Source of the DNA: a virus
Direction: 5' to 3' (one strand)
Virus record (IMG/VR): IMGVR_UViG_3300032053_016456
Span: 1 to 22,079 of that record
DNA: 22,079 nt
Shown: positions 8,402 through 15,125 of the stretch, in pieces
How positions within the stretch are numbered: position 1 is the first letter of the stretch
How the letters are laid out: each line of letters begins with the position of its first letter
Position numbers and translations under genes: made by a program
Notes under the pieces: model-generated
Database searches by the model: none
Told to the model about the DNA's origin: nothing
Seen by the model: the letters and a program-made list of their open reading frames with translations, nothing else

Positions 8402-9232
8402 CTACAGGTTAGCGAAGTCCGCCATGTTTTTGCCGGGGGCCTCATTGGTCCCTACAGCCGTGGCAATCACTGCAGCGTTCTCGGCGAGCTTGGTGGCCAA
8501 GTCGGCTTTTACGGCCATGCGCATTTGTTTGAGCGCTTTGTTCAGTTCGGCCCCAGCGAACTGCAGTTCCTTGGGCGATGCCTCGACGAACGTTGTGACT
8601 GCTGCGTGGTACGGTCCTTTGGGCCCTTTGATCTCTTCGGTGTCGAGGGAGTAAACCCGGGTCCAGAGGTTTTGTGCGGCGCTCATGCACTGGCTGATGA
8701 TGTTCCGGCCAGCTTTGGCGCTGCCGCCACTGAAGGATACCTTGTACATCTTGGCGAAGTCGAGGGTGATGAAGAAGAAGTTCAAGAAGTCGTTGCAGTC
8801 TTGGCGCTGCTTGTCCTTCCAGGGGCGATCTGGGCACTGAGAACAGATCAGTCCGGCGGTGCTGTGCTCCTTGTCTTCGGAGATGCAGATCTCCTTCTCG
8901 CCCATTTCACCGAACTTCATTCGGTTTTCCCAGGTGAAGATCGGGATGAGTAGCATCGGTCTTTGATAGATCTCACCAGTGTCTGGAGAATAGAGGTCTC
9001 CGTTCTTGGCGGGGAGATTGGTGCGGGACATCGCTTGTTTGATCCGAATCATCGGTGGCCGGTAAACATACCGGGACGTGTCGATGTCCCCCAATTCTAG
9101 CTTGCTCTCGGCAGGGTTGAAAAGATTGAAGAGACCAGTCACGTTCTCTCGATACTTCTCAGGAACAGCGGCGGAAAGTTGTTCGAGGCCAAGTTTCTCG
9201 GAAGGCGCTACTTTTTGCATCTCAGTAGTCAT
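8402..9232 (-). CDS. Phage protein with four-cysteine cluster, possible ssDNA-binding protein
   Basis: This 276-residue protein is the first gene of the leftward cluster ending in primase and polymerase. Its centre carries Cys116, Cys130-x2-Cys133 and Cys146, in a pattern (C...CSQCP..W...DC) that recalls a group of phage replication proteins often annotated as ssDNA-binding or recombination accessory factors. The region after the cysteines, NFFFITLDFAKMYKVSFSG, is aromatic and beta-rich, as expected of an OB-fold. The C-terminus is helical and alanine-rich and lacks the acidic tail of classical SSB. The ATG follows AAGGAG by 6 bases. A terminator-like hairpin directly after the stop suggests it is made in excess over downstream genes. 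The assignment of ssDNA binding is inference from motif type and position. Confidence 0.6.
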   Translation of the reverse strand: MTTEMQKVAPSEKLGLEQLSAAVPEKYRENVTGLFNLFNPAESKLELGDIDTSRYVYRPPMIRIKQAMSRTNLPAKNGDLYSPDTGEIYQRPMLLIPIFTWENRMKFGEMGEKEICISEDKEHSTAGLICSQCPDRPWKDKQRQDCNDFLNFFFITLDFAKMYKVSFSGGSAKAGRNIISQCMSAAQNLWTRVYSLDTEEIKGPKGPYHAAVTTFVEASPKELQFAGAELNKALKQMRMAVKADLATKLAENAAVIATAVGTNEAPGKNMADFANL

Positions 9233-9326
9233 ATGGGTCTCCTTGAAGAAGAAGTGTTAGGTTCTGAATCCTAGGTCATCCACCCGTCCCGAATCAAGCA
9301 AATTTGACAAAAGTTTTACATGTGTT

Positions 9327-9361
9327 TTCAGCACGTTGTGAACAAAATTCTAAGTGCTGAA
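9327..9361. promoter_or_regulatory. Perfect 8-bp dyad in the divergent intergenic region
   Basis: TTCAGCAC at 9327-9334 and GTGCTGAA at 9354-9361 are exact inverted repeats separated by 19 bases, which include a smaller TTGT-GA-ACAA dyad. The site lies between the divergent genes at 8402-9232 and 9441-10238. It could be an operator for a dimeric regulator. A short T-run follows on the plus strand, but no plus-strand gene lies upstream, so a terminator role is less likely. Confidence 0.4.
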
Positions 9362-9370
9362 TTTTCTTGC

Positions 9371-9384
9371 TCACCTCCTTTTCT
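9371..9384 (+). promoter_or_regulatory. Copy of the 16S rRNA 3' end (anti-SD-like) upstream of the sigma gene
   Basis: The plus strand reads TCACCTCCTTTTCT, whose first ten bases equal the conserved 3' terminus of bacterial 16S rRNA. Seen from the minus strand it is a very strong SD sequence (AAGGAGGTGA), yet no ATG, GTG or TTG lies at a usable distance on that strand. An ATT ten bases on would open only a 22-codon peptide. If transcribed rightward, it would place an anti-SD element in the leader of the sigma mRNA. Its role is unknown. Confidence 0.35.
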
Positions 9385-9440
9385 GTCGATAAGCTGATTG
9401 CGTATCACCACAATCAAACCGACTGGTGCTTGGTTCACGC

Positions 9441-10238
9441 ATGGACCGTACTTTTAGCCAATATTACAAAGAGGTTTCTAATACTAAGCAGCTTTCCCCA
9501 CACGAAGAGCGCGAACTTTTTTATCGCTACCAGCGAAAGAAAGACTTCGTTGCACGGGATCACCTTGTTCACAATTGCTTACGTACGGTAGTTAAAATCG
9601 CTGCCCGCTATTCGCGGGACTCTGAGATCTTCAAGGATTTGATCTCGTCAGGAAATATTGGCATTCTCCATGCGCTTGACCGTTACGACCCTAGCTATAA
9701 TACGCGTTTCCTCTCCTATGCTACCTACTGGATTCATCTGTTCATTCGTGAAGAAGCGAGTTCGAATCTCATCCCGCTCCCCAAATGGCGGAAAAAAGCA
9801 TTGGCCAAGATTGGTCGTGAAAAAGAGAAAATATACCAGAGAGAAGGGCGCAAGGCAGAAGAAGCCGATCTGCGCGGTTGTGCCCAACTCTCTGATGTGC
9901 AACTCAGGAGACTGCTTCGTTCGGATGGCAATCCACAATTCACGGTAGCTGAGGAAACGTACGACCCCCATCTATCGGTGGCTGGAAACTTTGGTGGGGA
10001 CATTGACGCGTCACGAACGCGCGAGATGTTCAAAGAACAAGTTCTTCGATTACCCCACAGAGAACGATTTGTTCTCCTGAGCTACTACGGTCTGATTACA
10101 CCCTCGATGTCTCTTCGTCAGATAGGTTCAATCATCAACATGAGCTCTGAGCGTGTTCGTCAGATCAAGGTCCAAGCGATGATCCGCGTTCGCGGGAAGC
10201 TTAGTCATTGCAATGAGTTCACGTCTTCTTGTCAGTGA
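9441..10238 (+). CDS. Sigma-70-family RNA polymerase sigma factor, phage-encoded
   Basis: This 265-residue sigma factor should direct an RNA polymerase core to phage promoters. Region 1.2-like sequence (YYKEVSNTKQLSPHEERELF) is followed by a clear region 2 at about 36-110, including DLISSGNIGILHALDRYDP and a region 2.3/2.4 stretch with SYATYWIHLFIREEA. The linker at 111-190 is Lys/Arg-rich and a poor match to region 3. Region 4 at about 200-255 (LPHRERFVLLSYYG...SLRQIG...SSERVRQI) carries the helix-turn-helix for the -35 element. The length fits short alternative sigma factors. I chose the ATG at 9441, and a GTG at 9426 is an in-frame alternative. Neither has an SD site. The gene is the only rightward one inside the leftward replication block. 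It overlaps the end of the ParB-like gene by 7 bases. Confidence 0.93.
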   Translation: MDRTFSQYYKEVSNTKQLSPHEERELFYRYQRKKDFVARDHLVHNCLRTVVKIAARYSRDSEIFKDLISSGNIGILHALDRYDPSYNTRFLSYATYWIHLFIREEASSNLIPLPKWRKKALAKIGREKEKIYQREGRKAEEADLRGCAQLSDVQLRRLLRSDGNPQFTVAEETYDPHLSVAGNFGGDIDASRTREMFKEQVLRLPHRERFVLLSYYGLITPSMSLRQIGSIINMSSERVRQIKVQAMIRVRGKLSHCNEFTSSCQ

Positions 10239-11203
10239 GTCGTGGCTGTATCGGTGAGGGACTGCTCAGGAGCAGTTTCGGTATCCAGGAACGGTTCTTC
10301 GATGACCTTGACCTTCCCAGGTGCATGTGAGACTTCTTCCAGTTCGAGTAATTGCTCGGCCCCACCGAGTTGAAGAGCCCAGGTGATCCCGCGCATCAGG
10401 CCCTTCAGGTACTCAGACTTCATTCGCTCCTCGCGTTGTTTGGCCTGTATCTGGCGCCGATTGAGTTCGGAGAGAGTGTTGTTGACGTCTTCCCAGTCGC
10501 GGGGTTTCATGACGTCTTTGATGTCCTTGGTCTTTCTTGGACGGCCCTTCTTGGAGTTTTTGATCTTCCCCTCGCCGACGTTGGCGACTAGTTCGCGAAA
10601 GGCTTCGATGCCCATCTTCTCAGCTTTCCCGAGGAGCTTCTTCTGGGTCTTTTCATCAGTGATGCGGCACAACTCTCGAGCGTGGGTCGCGGTGATACGC
10701 CCGGCTTCCAGCGAGTCTTTTACTACGTCGGTGAGCTTGAGCAGTCCGATTCGCTGCGAGATGTAACCGGCGGTCCTATGAATCGCTCGAGCGAGCTCAT
10801 TCACCGTGAAGACCTTCTTTTCGATTGCTTGGGCGTATGCCCTTGCCTCTTCCATGGGCTCTAGGTTCAGACGCTCCGCGTTCTCGGTCAGTCGGATGGC
10901 AAATTCTTCCTGTTCGCCGAGCTTGGCGTAGACCTGCGCGGGAATCTGCTTCTGCCCGAGCGCGCGAACGGCGGCGAGACGGCGATGTCCGAAGATGACC
11001 TTAAAGCATTGCTTGTCTTTTGCTTTTTGCAGCAACCCGATGGGTTGCAGCAAGCCCTTCTCCTGAATCGAGGTCTTCAGCTCATTGACCGATTTTTCCC
11101 ATCCGGGATCCCGAAGATTCCCCTCTTCCCAGATGTCATCGACAGCGATGAGAAACTTATGACCCGCGAACTTCTCTTGTGGCTTGTTGGATTTCTTTGT
11201 CAC
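10232..11203 (-). CDS. ParB/Spo0J-family DNA-binding protein
   Basis: This 323-residue protein has the ParB fold signature. Box I is FGHRRLAAVRALG, with GHRR at 72-75, the segment that binds CTP in the family. Box II is ENAERLNLEPMEE at about 107-119. A helix-turn-helix follows at about 132-155 (VNELARAIHRTAGYISQRIGLL), then a basic segment KKGRPRKTKD. The C-terminal third is helical and may dimerise. It could bind a centromere-like site, organise phage DNA or regulate genes. No ParA ATPase is present in the window. The GTG start follows GGAGG by 8 bases and lies inside the end of the upstream gene (47-base overlap), so the two are coupled. Confidence 0.92.
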   Translation of the reverse strand: MTKKSNKPQEKFAGHKFLIAVDDIWEEGNLRDPGWEKSVNELKTSIQEKGLLQPIGLLQKAKDKQCFKVIFGHRRLAAVRALGQKQIPAQVYAKLGEQEEFAIRLTENAERLNLEPMEEARAYAQAIEKKVFTVNELARAIHRTAGYISQRIGLLKLTDVVKDSLEAGRITATHARELCRITDEKTQKKLLGKAEKMGIEAFRELVANVGEGKIKNSKKGRPRKTKDIKDVMKPRDWEDVNNTLSELNRRQIQAKQREERMKSEYLKGLMRGITWALQLGGAEQLLELEEVSHAPGKVKVIEEPFLDTETAPEQSLTDTATTH

Positions 11204-11480
11204 GTTTGTGGCCTCCGTTGGTAATGAATGCTTGGTTATTGACGACTTCGTGCAGCTCGATGGTCAGGTCTTCTGGGGTTAATTGAGCGCCTTGCAAGAT
11301 GCGACCAACAGCATGGTAAAACTCTCGAGAAAACTCATCGACATATTTTCCGGAATTGTGAAAGGATATCCAGAGATTCACGATTCGATCGTATCGATTG
11401 ACGATGTCACGCTGAACTTTCTGGACGCGGGAGATCTGCATTTTTTCTTTAACTTTGGGGGGCATTGCCGGTTTCGGCAT
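11157..11480 (-). CDS. Hypothetical protein (107 aa)
   Basis: The chosen ATG at 11480 is preceded by GAGGAGG at 6 bases, whereas the longer frame opening at 11531 is not. The product begins MPKPAMPPKVKEKMQISRVQ and has a mainly helical, moderately basic body (VQRDIVNRYDRIVNLWISFH, YVDEFSREFYHAVGRILQGA), followed by a charged tail. There are no cysteines and no catalytic motif that I recognise. It overlaps the gene upstream by 32 bases and the ParB-like gene downstream by 47 bases, so the three genes are tightly packed and probably co-translated. A role as partner of the ParB-like protein is possible but not shown. Confidence 0.75.
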   Translation of the reverse strand: MPKPAMPPKVKEKMQISRVQKVQRDIVNRYDRIVNLWISFHNSGKYVDEFSREFYHAVGRILQGAQLTPEDLTIELHEVVNNQAFITNGGHKRDKEIQQATREVRGS

Positions 11481-11847
11481 CAAGATCCTCCTCGGGCTCG
11501 AATGGTTTGCTGCCGCAATGGTAGCAGACATAGACGCGCCCAGCTTTCATCTGATCAGCATCTAACGGCTCTTGGCATTTGGGGCATAGGCCGCTTTGGG
11601 TGGCCTGGGTAACTTTTTCAGGGTCTTCTTTTACGCCGAACTTTTCCATGGTGTACTCCCGAAAGTCCTTTCGCGCAAGTTTGACATTTCGCCCTGCAGC
11701 ATTCAAGAGCTTTCTGATTCTAGTGGCCCCAGTCTTGGTTGGTTTCTTACCCATCTGAAGGGCCTCTCCCAGCAACTTTGACGAAACATCGTAGATGTCG
11801 GCAATCATGGCGAATTCGGATTCGATTCCTGGAATGAGGGTAGACAT
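11449..11847 (-). CDS. Zinc-ribbon protein with basic, histone H1-like helix (132 aa)
   Basis: The ATG at 11847 follows AGGAG by 6 bases. The first half is helical and ends in a basic stretch (KKPTKTGATRIRKLLNAAGR, then NVKLARKDFREYT, about 34-66) that resembles the repeat of Hc1/histone H1-like bacterial proteins. The second half has a zinc ribbon with Cys88-x2-Cys91 and Cys108-x2-Cys111 (CPKC, CYHC), then an acidic tail. A DNA- or RNA-binding role is likely from this composition. The H1-like similarity is a by-eye impression and could be convergent. The gene lies between the RecB-like nuclease and the 107-residue protein in a tight leftward series. Confidence 0.75.
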   Translation of the reverse strand: MSTLIPGIESEFAMIADIYDVSSKLLGEALQMGKKPTKTGATRIRKLLNAAGRNVKLARKDFREYTMEKFGVKEDPEKVTQATQSGLCPKCQEPLDADQMKAGRVYVCYHCGSKPFEPEEDLDAETGNAPQS

Positions 11848-11869
11848 GTTGTTCTCCTGAATAGTTGTT

Positions 11870-12673
11870 TTATTTCCTACAGATATCGAAGTATCCGCAT
11901 TGCTTTTCGGTGCAGGACCAGCTCCCAGGCGCGCACGGAATGAAGTTCCCGGAGTGAATCCCCTGGACGACCCGTTCGACGAGGAGGTCGAGCCAGACCT
12001 GGTCGCGATGGTCTCGTGTAGCAGAGAGCTTGACAATCTTTGGGGACTTGGTCTTCACGAAACAATCGAAGCGAACGTTGGTGAGCCCAGTGGCTTTGGC
12101 GTAGACGGTGAGCTGTAGATCTCCTTTGACCTCGGCCTCGGGTTTGGTCATGCTGACCACTTTGTGATCAACGACCGTTCCGCTGCCTGCACCATCGACC
12201 AGGTCAATGAAGCCAATGATTGGAATCTTGGATGGGCCGACGAGCACCTGGAAGTCCTGTTCGACGCTCTTGGGCTGAACGCTGGGGAGGAAATGTTCAT
12301 GATATATTTCCAGAAATTTCATTCCTCGTTTCTCGGCATCCTGGCAATAGACAGTCTTGTCGGACTCCTCCCAGTCTTCGACCTCTTTCTCCTTCTCGGT
12401 CCAGGTCTGGCGCCAAGTGTCTTTCAAGAGATCTAGATAGACGTGCTGACCGGTCATCTTCTCTCGGAGCGCGCGTTCTATCGAGCGGTGCAATACTGAT
12501 CCTTCGGCCATTGAGGCCCTGGGTGGCTTGATGATTCCCTGCACATAGCGCCAGAAGTATTGCATCTGGCAGCGCAGGTACGTTTTGATCTGGGATGCGC
12601 TGAGGTACCCCGAGGGAAGCAAGGCGCTCTTCGGGATGTCTCCGTCCTCGAAGAACGGTTCGGGTTCGATCAT
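11870..12673 (-). CDS. Second RecB/Cas4-like PD-(D/E)XK nuclease with Fe-S cysteines
   Basis: This nuclease of about 267 residues shows the RecB-family motifs: Cys35 in SASQIKTYLRCQMQYF, His62 in SVLHRSIE, Glu138, GFIDLVD with Asp157, VVDHK with Asp169 and Lys171, and Gln187/Tyr191. The C-terminal cysteines 254, 259 and 265 (C-x4-C-x5-C), together with Cys35, can form an iron-sulphur cluster. The first C-terminal spacing is x4 rather than the x2 seen in the paralogue at 7504-8325. The ATG at 12673 follows AAAGGAG by 7 bases. A longer frame opening at 12976 overlaps the upstream gene and lacks a ribosome site. It sits between the SNF2 helicase block and the zinc-ribbon gene, so it may act with the helicase in recombination or end processing. 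Confidence 0.9.
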   Translation of the reverse strand: MIEPEPFFEDGDIPKSALLPSGYLSASQIKTYLRCQMQYFWRYVQGIIKPPRASMAEGSVLHRSIERALREKMTGQHVYLDLLKDTWRQTWTEKEKEVEDWEESDKTVYCQDAEKRGMKFLEIYHEHFLPSVQPKSVEQDFQVLVGPSKIPIIGFIDLVDGAGSGTVVDHKVVSMTKPEAEVKGDLQLTVYAKATGLTNVRFDCFVKTKSPKIVKLSATRDHRDQVWLDLLVERVVQGIHSGNFIPCAPGSWSCTEKQCGYFDICRK

Positions 12674-12684
12674 CCGGTCTCCTT

Positions 12685-13098
12685 TCAGTTTGGTCTTTTT
12701 AGGGATTCTCCAGGCATCATCTCGCGGATGACAGTTTTGGTGCTCAGGATCTGGTTGGCATACTCGGGGTGAGGGAGCAACTTGGCCAGCTCGTCGATCT
12801 CTCCCTGGGAGAGGGTCTTTCGGGGTTGAGGATTGGAAGGTGGCGGCGGTGCAACGGCCACGGGAGGGTGGACGACGAGCGTTCCGGGTGGGATGGAGGC
12901 TCTTGGAGCGATTTGAGCCAGGGTGACAACGCGAACCATAGGTAAAGATGCTCCGTCGAACTGTGAATCCTTCCAACTGAAGAAGGCTTCTTCCTCGCCA
13001 GGCTGGATAAACGGAGCGAAGCCTCTCTCATTCAAGTCTCGTTCGAGCAATTCCTCGATTTCGGCTCTGTGCCATTGTACTTCGATCTTGACGTCCAT
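12685..13098 (-). CDS. Hypothetical protein with proline-rich linker (137 aa)
   Basis: The ATG at 13098 follows GGGAGGA by 7 bases. Residues 1-75 form a small acidic domain (MDVKIEVQWHRAEIEELLER onward). Residues about 76-93 are a proline/valine-rich linker (PPVAVAPPPPSNPQP). A short helical C-terminus follows (LSQGEIDELAKLLPHPEYAN). Two small modules tethered by a flexible linker suggest an adaptor or regulatory protein. It lies 11 bases before the nuclease gene and 41 bases after the SNF2 helicase gene, so it may link them in function. No known family is recognised. Confidence 0.75.
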   Translation of the reverse strand: MDVKIEVQWHRAEIEELLERDLNERGFAPFIQPGEEEAFFSWKDSQFDGASLPMVRVVTLAQIAPRASIPPGTLVVHPPVAVAPPPPSNPQPRKTLSQGEIDELAKLLPHPEYANQILSTKTVIREMMPGESLKRPN

Positions 13099-13139
13099 GA
13101 AAATCCTCCCTGTTGAAATTCACTCTCTTTTACCACCTT

Positions 13140-15041
13140 TTAGATGGGTTTTGGGACCGTTACGATCCGATCGATTCTCGCTTTGAACTTACACCCTTTC
13201 TGGTAAATTTGAACCCCTTGCGCCATGCAGGCTATCATCTGAGGACAAGTAATACAGGCCAATTTGTCGGCGAGGGTTGTGGCGACCTCTTCTTTCTTCT
13301 CTAACGACTGGTACAGAAAGTCCAGAACCGACCCTCGGCGGGTCAGTCGGTAGACAGTTACTGGCTTGTCTTGGCCGATACGGTAGTTTCTGTCCAAAGA
13401 TTGGAGATAACTCCCCAGGTCGTAGTTCAATCCGTAATAGATCATGTACGAGGCCCCGGTGAGGGTGAGGGCCACTCCGGTCGAGATCTGGGCAAGCCAG
13501 ACACGAAGTTGGGGTTCAGTATTGAAGCGATCAGCGAGTGAAGGTGCCCGCTGACTATTCGATCCATCGACACGGATATATTCGATCCCTTTTTCTTTGA
13601 GCATCGCTTCAACCAGATTCAGTTCTTCTAGGAAATGAGCCCAAACGATGATTTTATTGCTGTCTTCTGCAAGAATACCATCTAGAAGTTCGGACAGAGC
13701 TTCCGCTTTGCCCCCGTCCTTGAAGTGGGCCTTCGACCCTAGAGTATTTACCGGGTAAATTCTACAGCCCCCCGTTAGGGGGGTGGTAGAGCTCTGGACG
13801 CAATTGGGAAGGTGCTGGCAGTAGTCGCAGATCTCTTTCGGAATACCATGAATCACAAAGCCAGATAACACTTGCAGCAATTTTTGGATTAGGACGCCGC
13901 CGGAAGCGGCAGTGACGGGATGCTGAGAAACGACCGTGTGCATGTTTTTGACCAATTCGTTGTAGACTTTCTTCTGTTCAGCGGTAAGGTCAAACTCCAC
14001 GTCTACGATCGTTCGGGGTGGGAGATCAAGACACTCTTCTTTCTTTTTTCGCAGAGAAATAGGATCAGTTTTCCATTTCAGGATGTCCAAGTTTCGATAG
14101 CCAACGACCAGATGAATCTTCTTTTTCTCTGGGGCCTGCCCTGGTACACGGGGCTTTTTTGGATCGCGGATCTCTTTATCAGTGATCACGCAGAATCGTT
14201 TTTGAAAATTCCAGAAATCGAGTCCCGCGATGTGGTTCCCCAGGAAGGTCAGTTGCCCCCAGAGGTGTCGCGGGTCGCCCAGTGATGGGGTGCCGCTTAG
14301 TAATGTCCGCCGAGAAGCCTTCGTAGCCAGTGCAATAGCCGCTTTGGTCCGGGTCGAGTTGTGGGTCCGTAAGTAGTGTGACTCGTCGGCAACGATATAA
14401 TCGTAGTCGAAACTTGCTCGGATCAGTTCATGGTAGAGCTTGGCAGTGTCATAATTGACGATGAGAATATCGAGCGCTTCGGCATGGGAGAGAGTCCGAA
14501 GCTTCGCTTTTCGATCCCCAACCAAAGCTTCGAAAAGAAAGGCCCCCACCCCGGCATGACGAATAATTTCTTGGGCCCAGTTGTAGATTCCGACGGAGGG
14601 GGTGAGGATGAGGGTACGTTCGTGGGTGTAGCGTATGGCATCAATGACAGCTTTTGTCTTTCCCAGTCCCATGTCATAGAACACCGCCGTTCTGAGCACC
14701 TGGGTGATGAACTTTGTTGCTTCTTCCTGGTGCTGGTAAGGGACTGTCACGTAGGTAAAGCTGGGATCGAGATCGATCTCGAAGGTCGGCATCTTGTCAT
14801 AGAGTCGATCTTGATTCTTGATGAACGCAGTTGCTTCATTCGAAAATTGCAAAGTCGGTTCGACGATCATCAGATCGTTGGCGACCTGACGGGTATAGGG
14901 GTAGTAGGCTGGAAACAGCCAGCAGGCCATGGTCTTGGGACGTATGGCACCAAGCACGCGTTTATACTCGTGGCTTGGACTCTGGACGAGGAAGGCAGGT
15001 GTCTTCTTGATCCAGAATAGGTTACAAGTAGTTGTCGGCAT
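13140..15041 (-). CDS. SNF2-family (SF2) DNA helicase/translocase
   Basis: This 633-residue ATPase has the two-lobe SF2 helicase layout of the SNF2/RapA type. Visible motifs are a Q-like YQHQEEATKF at about 102-111, Walker A MGLGKTK at 124-130, motif II DESH at 219-222, motif III SGTPS at 249-253, motif V near STGVALTLTGAS at 520-531, and motif VI SLDRNYRIGQ at 548-557. A cysteine group CDYC...C...C at 405-426 sits between the lobes. A second one (C..C....C) at 596-617 follows motif VI, so the protein may bind zinc. It should move on double-stranded DNA without necessarily unwinding it. AAGGAAAAGG precedes the ATG. It heads the leftward cluster and is divergent from the portal gene. Confidence 0.95.
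   Translation of the reverse strand: MPTTTCNLFWIKKTPAFLVQSPSHEYKRVLGAIRPKTMACWLFPAYYPYTRQVANDLMIVEPTLQFSNEATAFIKNQDRLYDKMPTFEIDLDPSFTYVTVPYQHQEEATKFITQVLRTAVFYDMGLGKTKAVIDAIRYTHERTLILTPSVGIYNWAQEIIRHAGVGAFLFEALVGDRKAKLRTLSHAEALDILIVNYDTAKLYHELIRASFDYDYIVADESHYLRTHNSTRTKAAIALATKASRRTLLSGTPSLGDPRHLWGQLTFLGNHIAGLDFWNFQKRFCVITDKEIRDPKKPRVPGQAPEKKKIHLVVGYRNLDILKWKTDPISLRKKKEECLDLPPRTIVDVEFDLTAEQKKVYNELVKNMHTVVSQHPVTAASGGVLIQKLLQVLSGFVIHGIPKEICDYCQHLPNCVQSSTTPLTGGCRIYPVNTLGSKAHFKDGGKAEALSELLDGILAEDSNKIIVWAHFLEELNLVEAMLKEKGIEYIRVDGSNSQRAPSLADRFNTEPQLRVWLAQISTGVALTLTGASYMIYYGLNYDLGSYLQSLDRNYRIGQDKPVTVYRLTRRGSVLDFLYQSLEKKEEVATTLADKLACITCPQMIACMAQGVQIYQKGCKFKARIDRIVTVPKPI
13761..13790. repeat. Very stable hairpin inside the helicase gene
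   Basis: CCCCCC-GTTA-GGGGGG is flanked by TCTAC and GTAGA. This gives a 13-bp stem with one mismatch and one wobble over a four-base loop. It lies in the part of the helicase gene that encodes the region before Cys426. It is coding sequence, so the structure may be accidental, or it may affect translation or DNA structure. Confidence 0.5.
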
Positions 15042-15125
15042 GACGGGATCCTTTTCCTTTTATTTTTCTGAAAGTTGGCCTAAAGTTACCTAAGTCTCGG
15101 AAAAATTTTCAAGGAGCTACTGCTT

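Noticed and set aside
9304-9332. TTGACA as a -35 element for the sigma gene
   Set aside because: No TATAAT-like box lies 16-18 bases downstream, so a host-type promoter could not be supported here.
12674-12976. N-terminal extension of the second RecB-like nuclease
   Set aside because: It overlaps the upstream gene out of frame and reads as low-quality Arg/Pro/Ser sequence. The ATG at 12673 has AAAGGAG at the right distance.
14430-15020. Long plus-strand open frame antisense to the SNF2 helicase (196 codons)
   Set aside because: The opposite strand carries all helicase motifs, and this frame has no recognisable domain or ribosome site. It is a shadow of the real gene.
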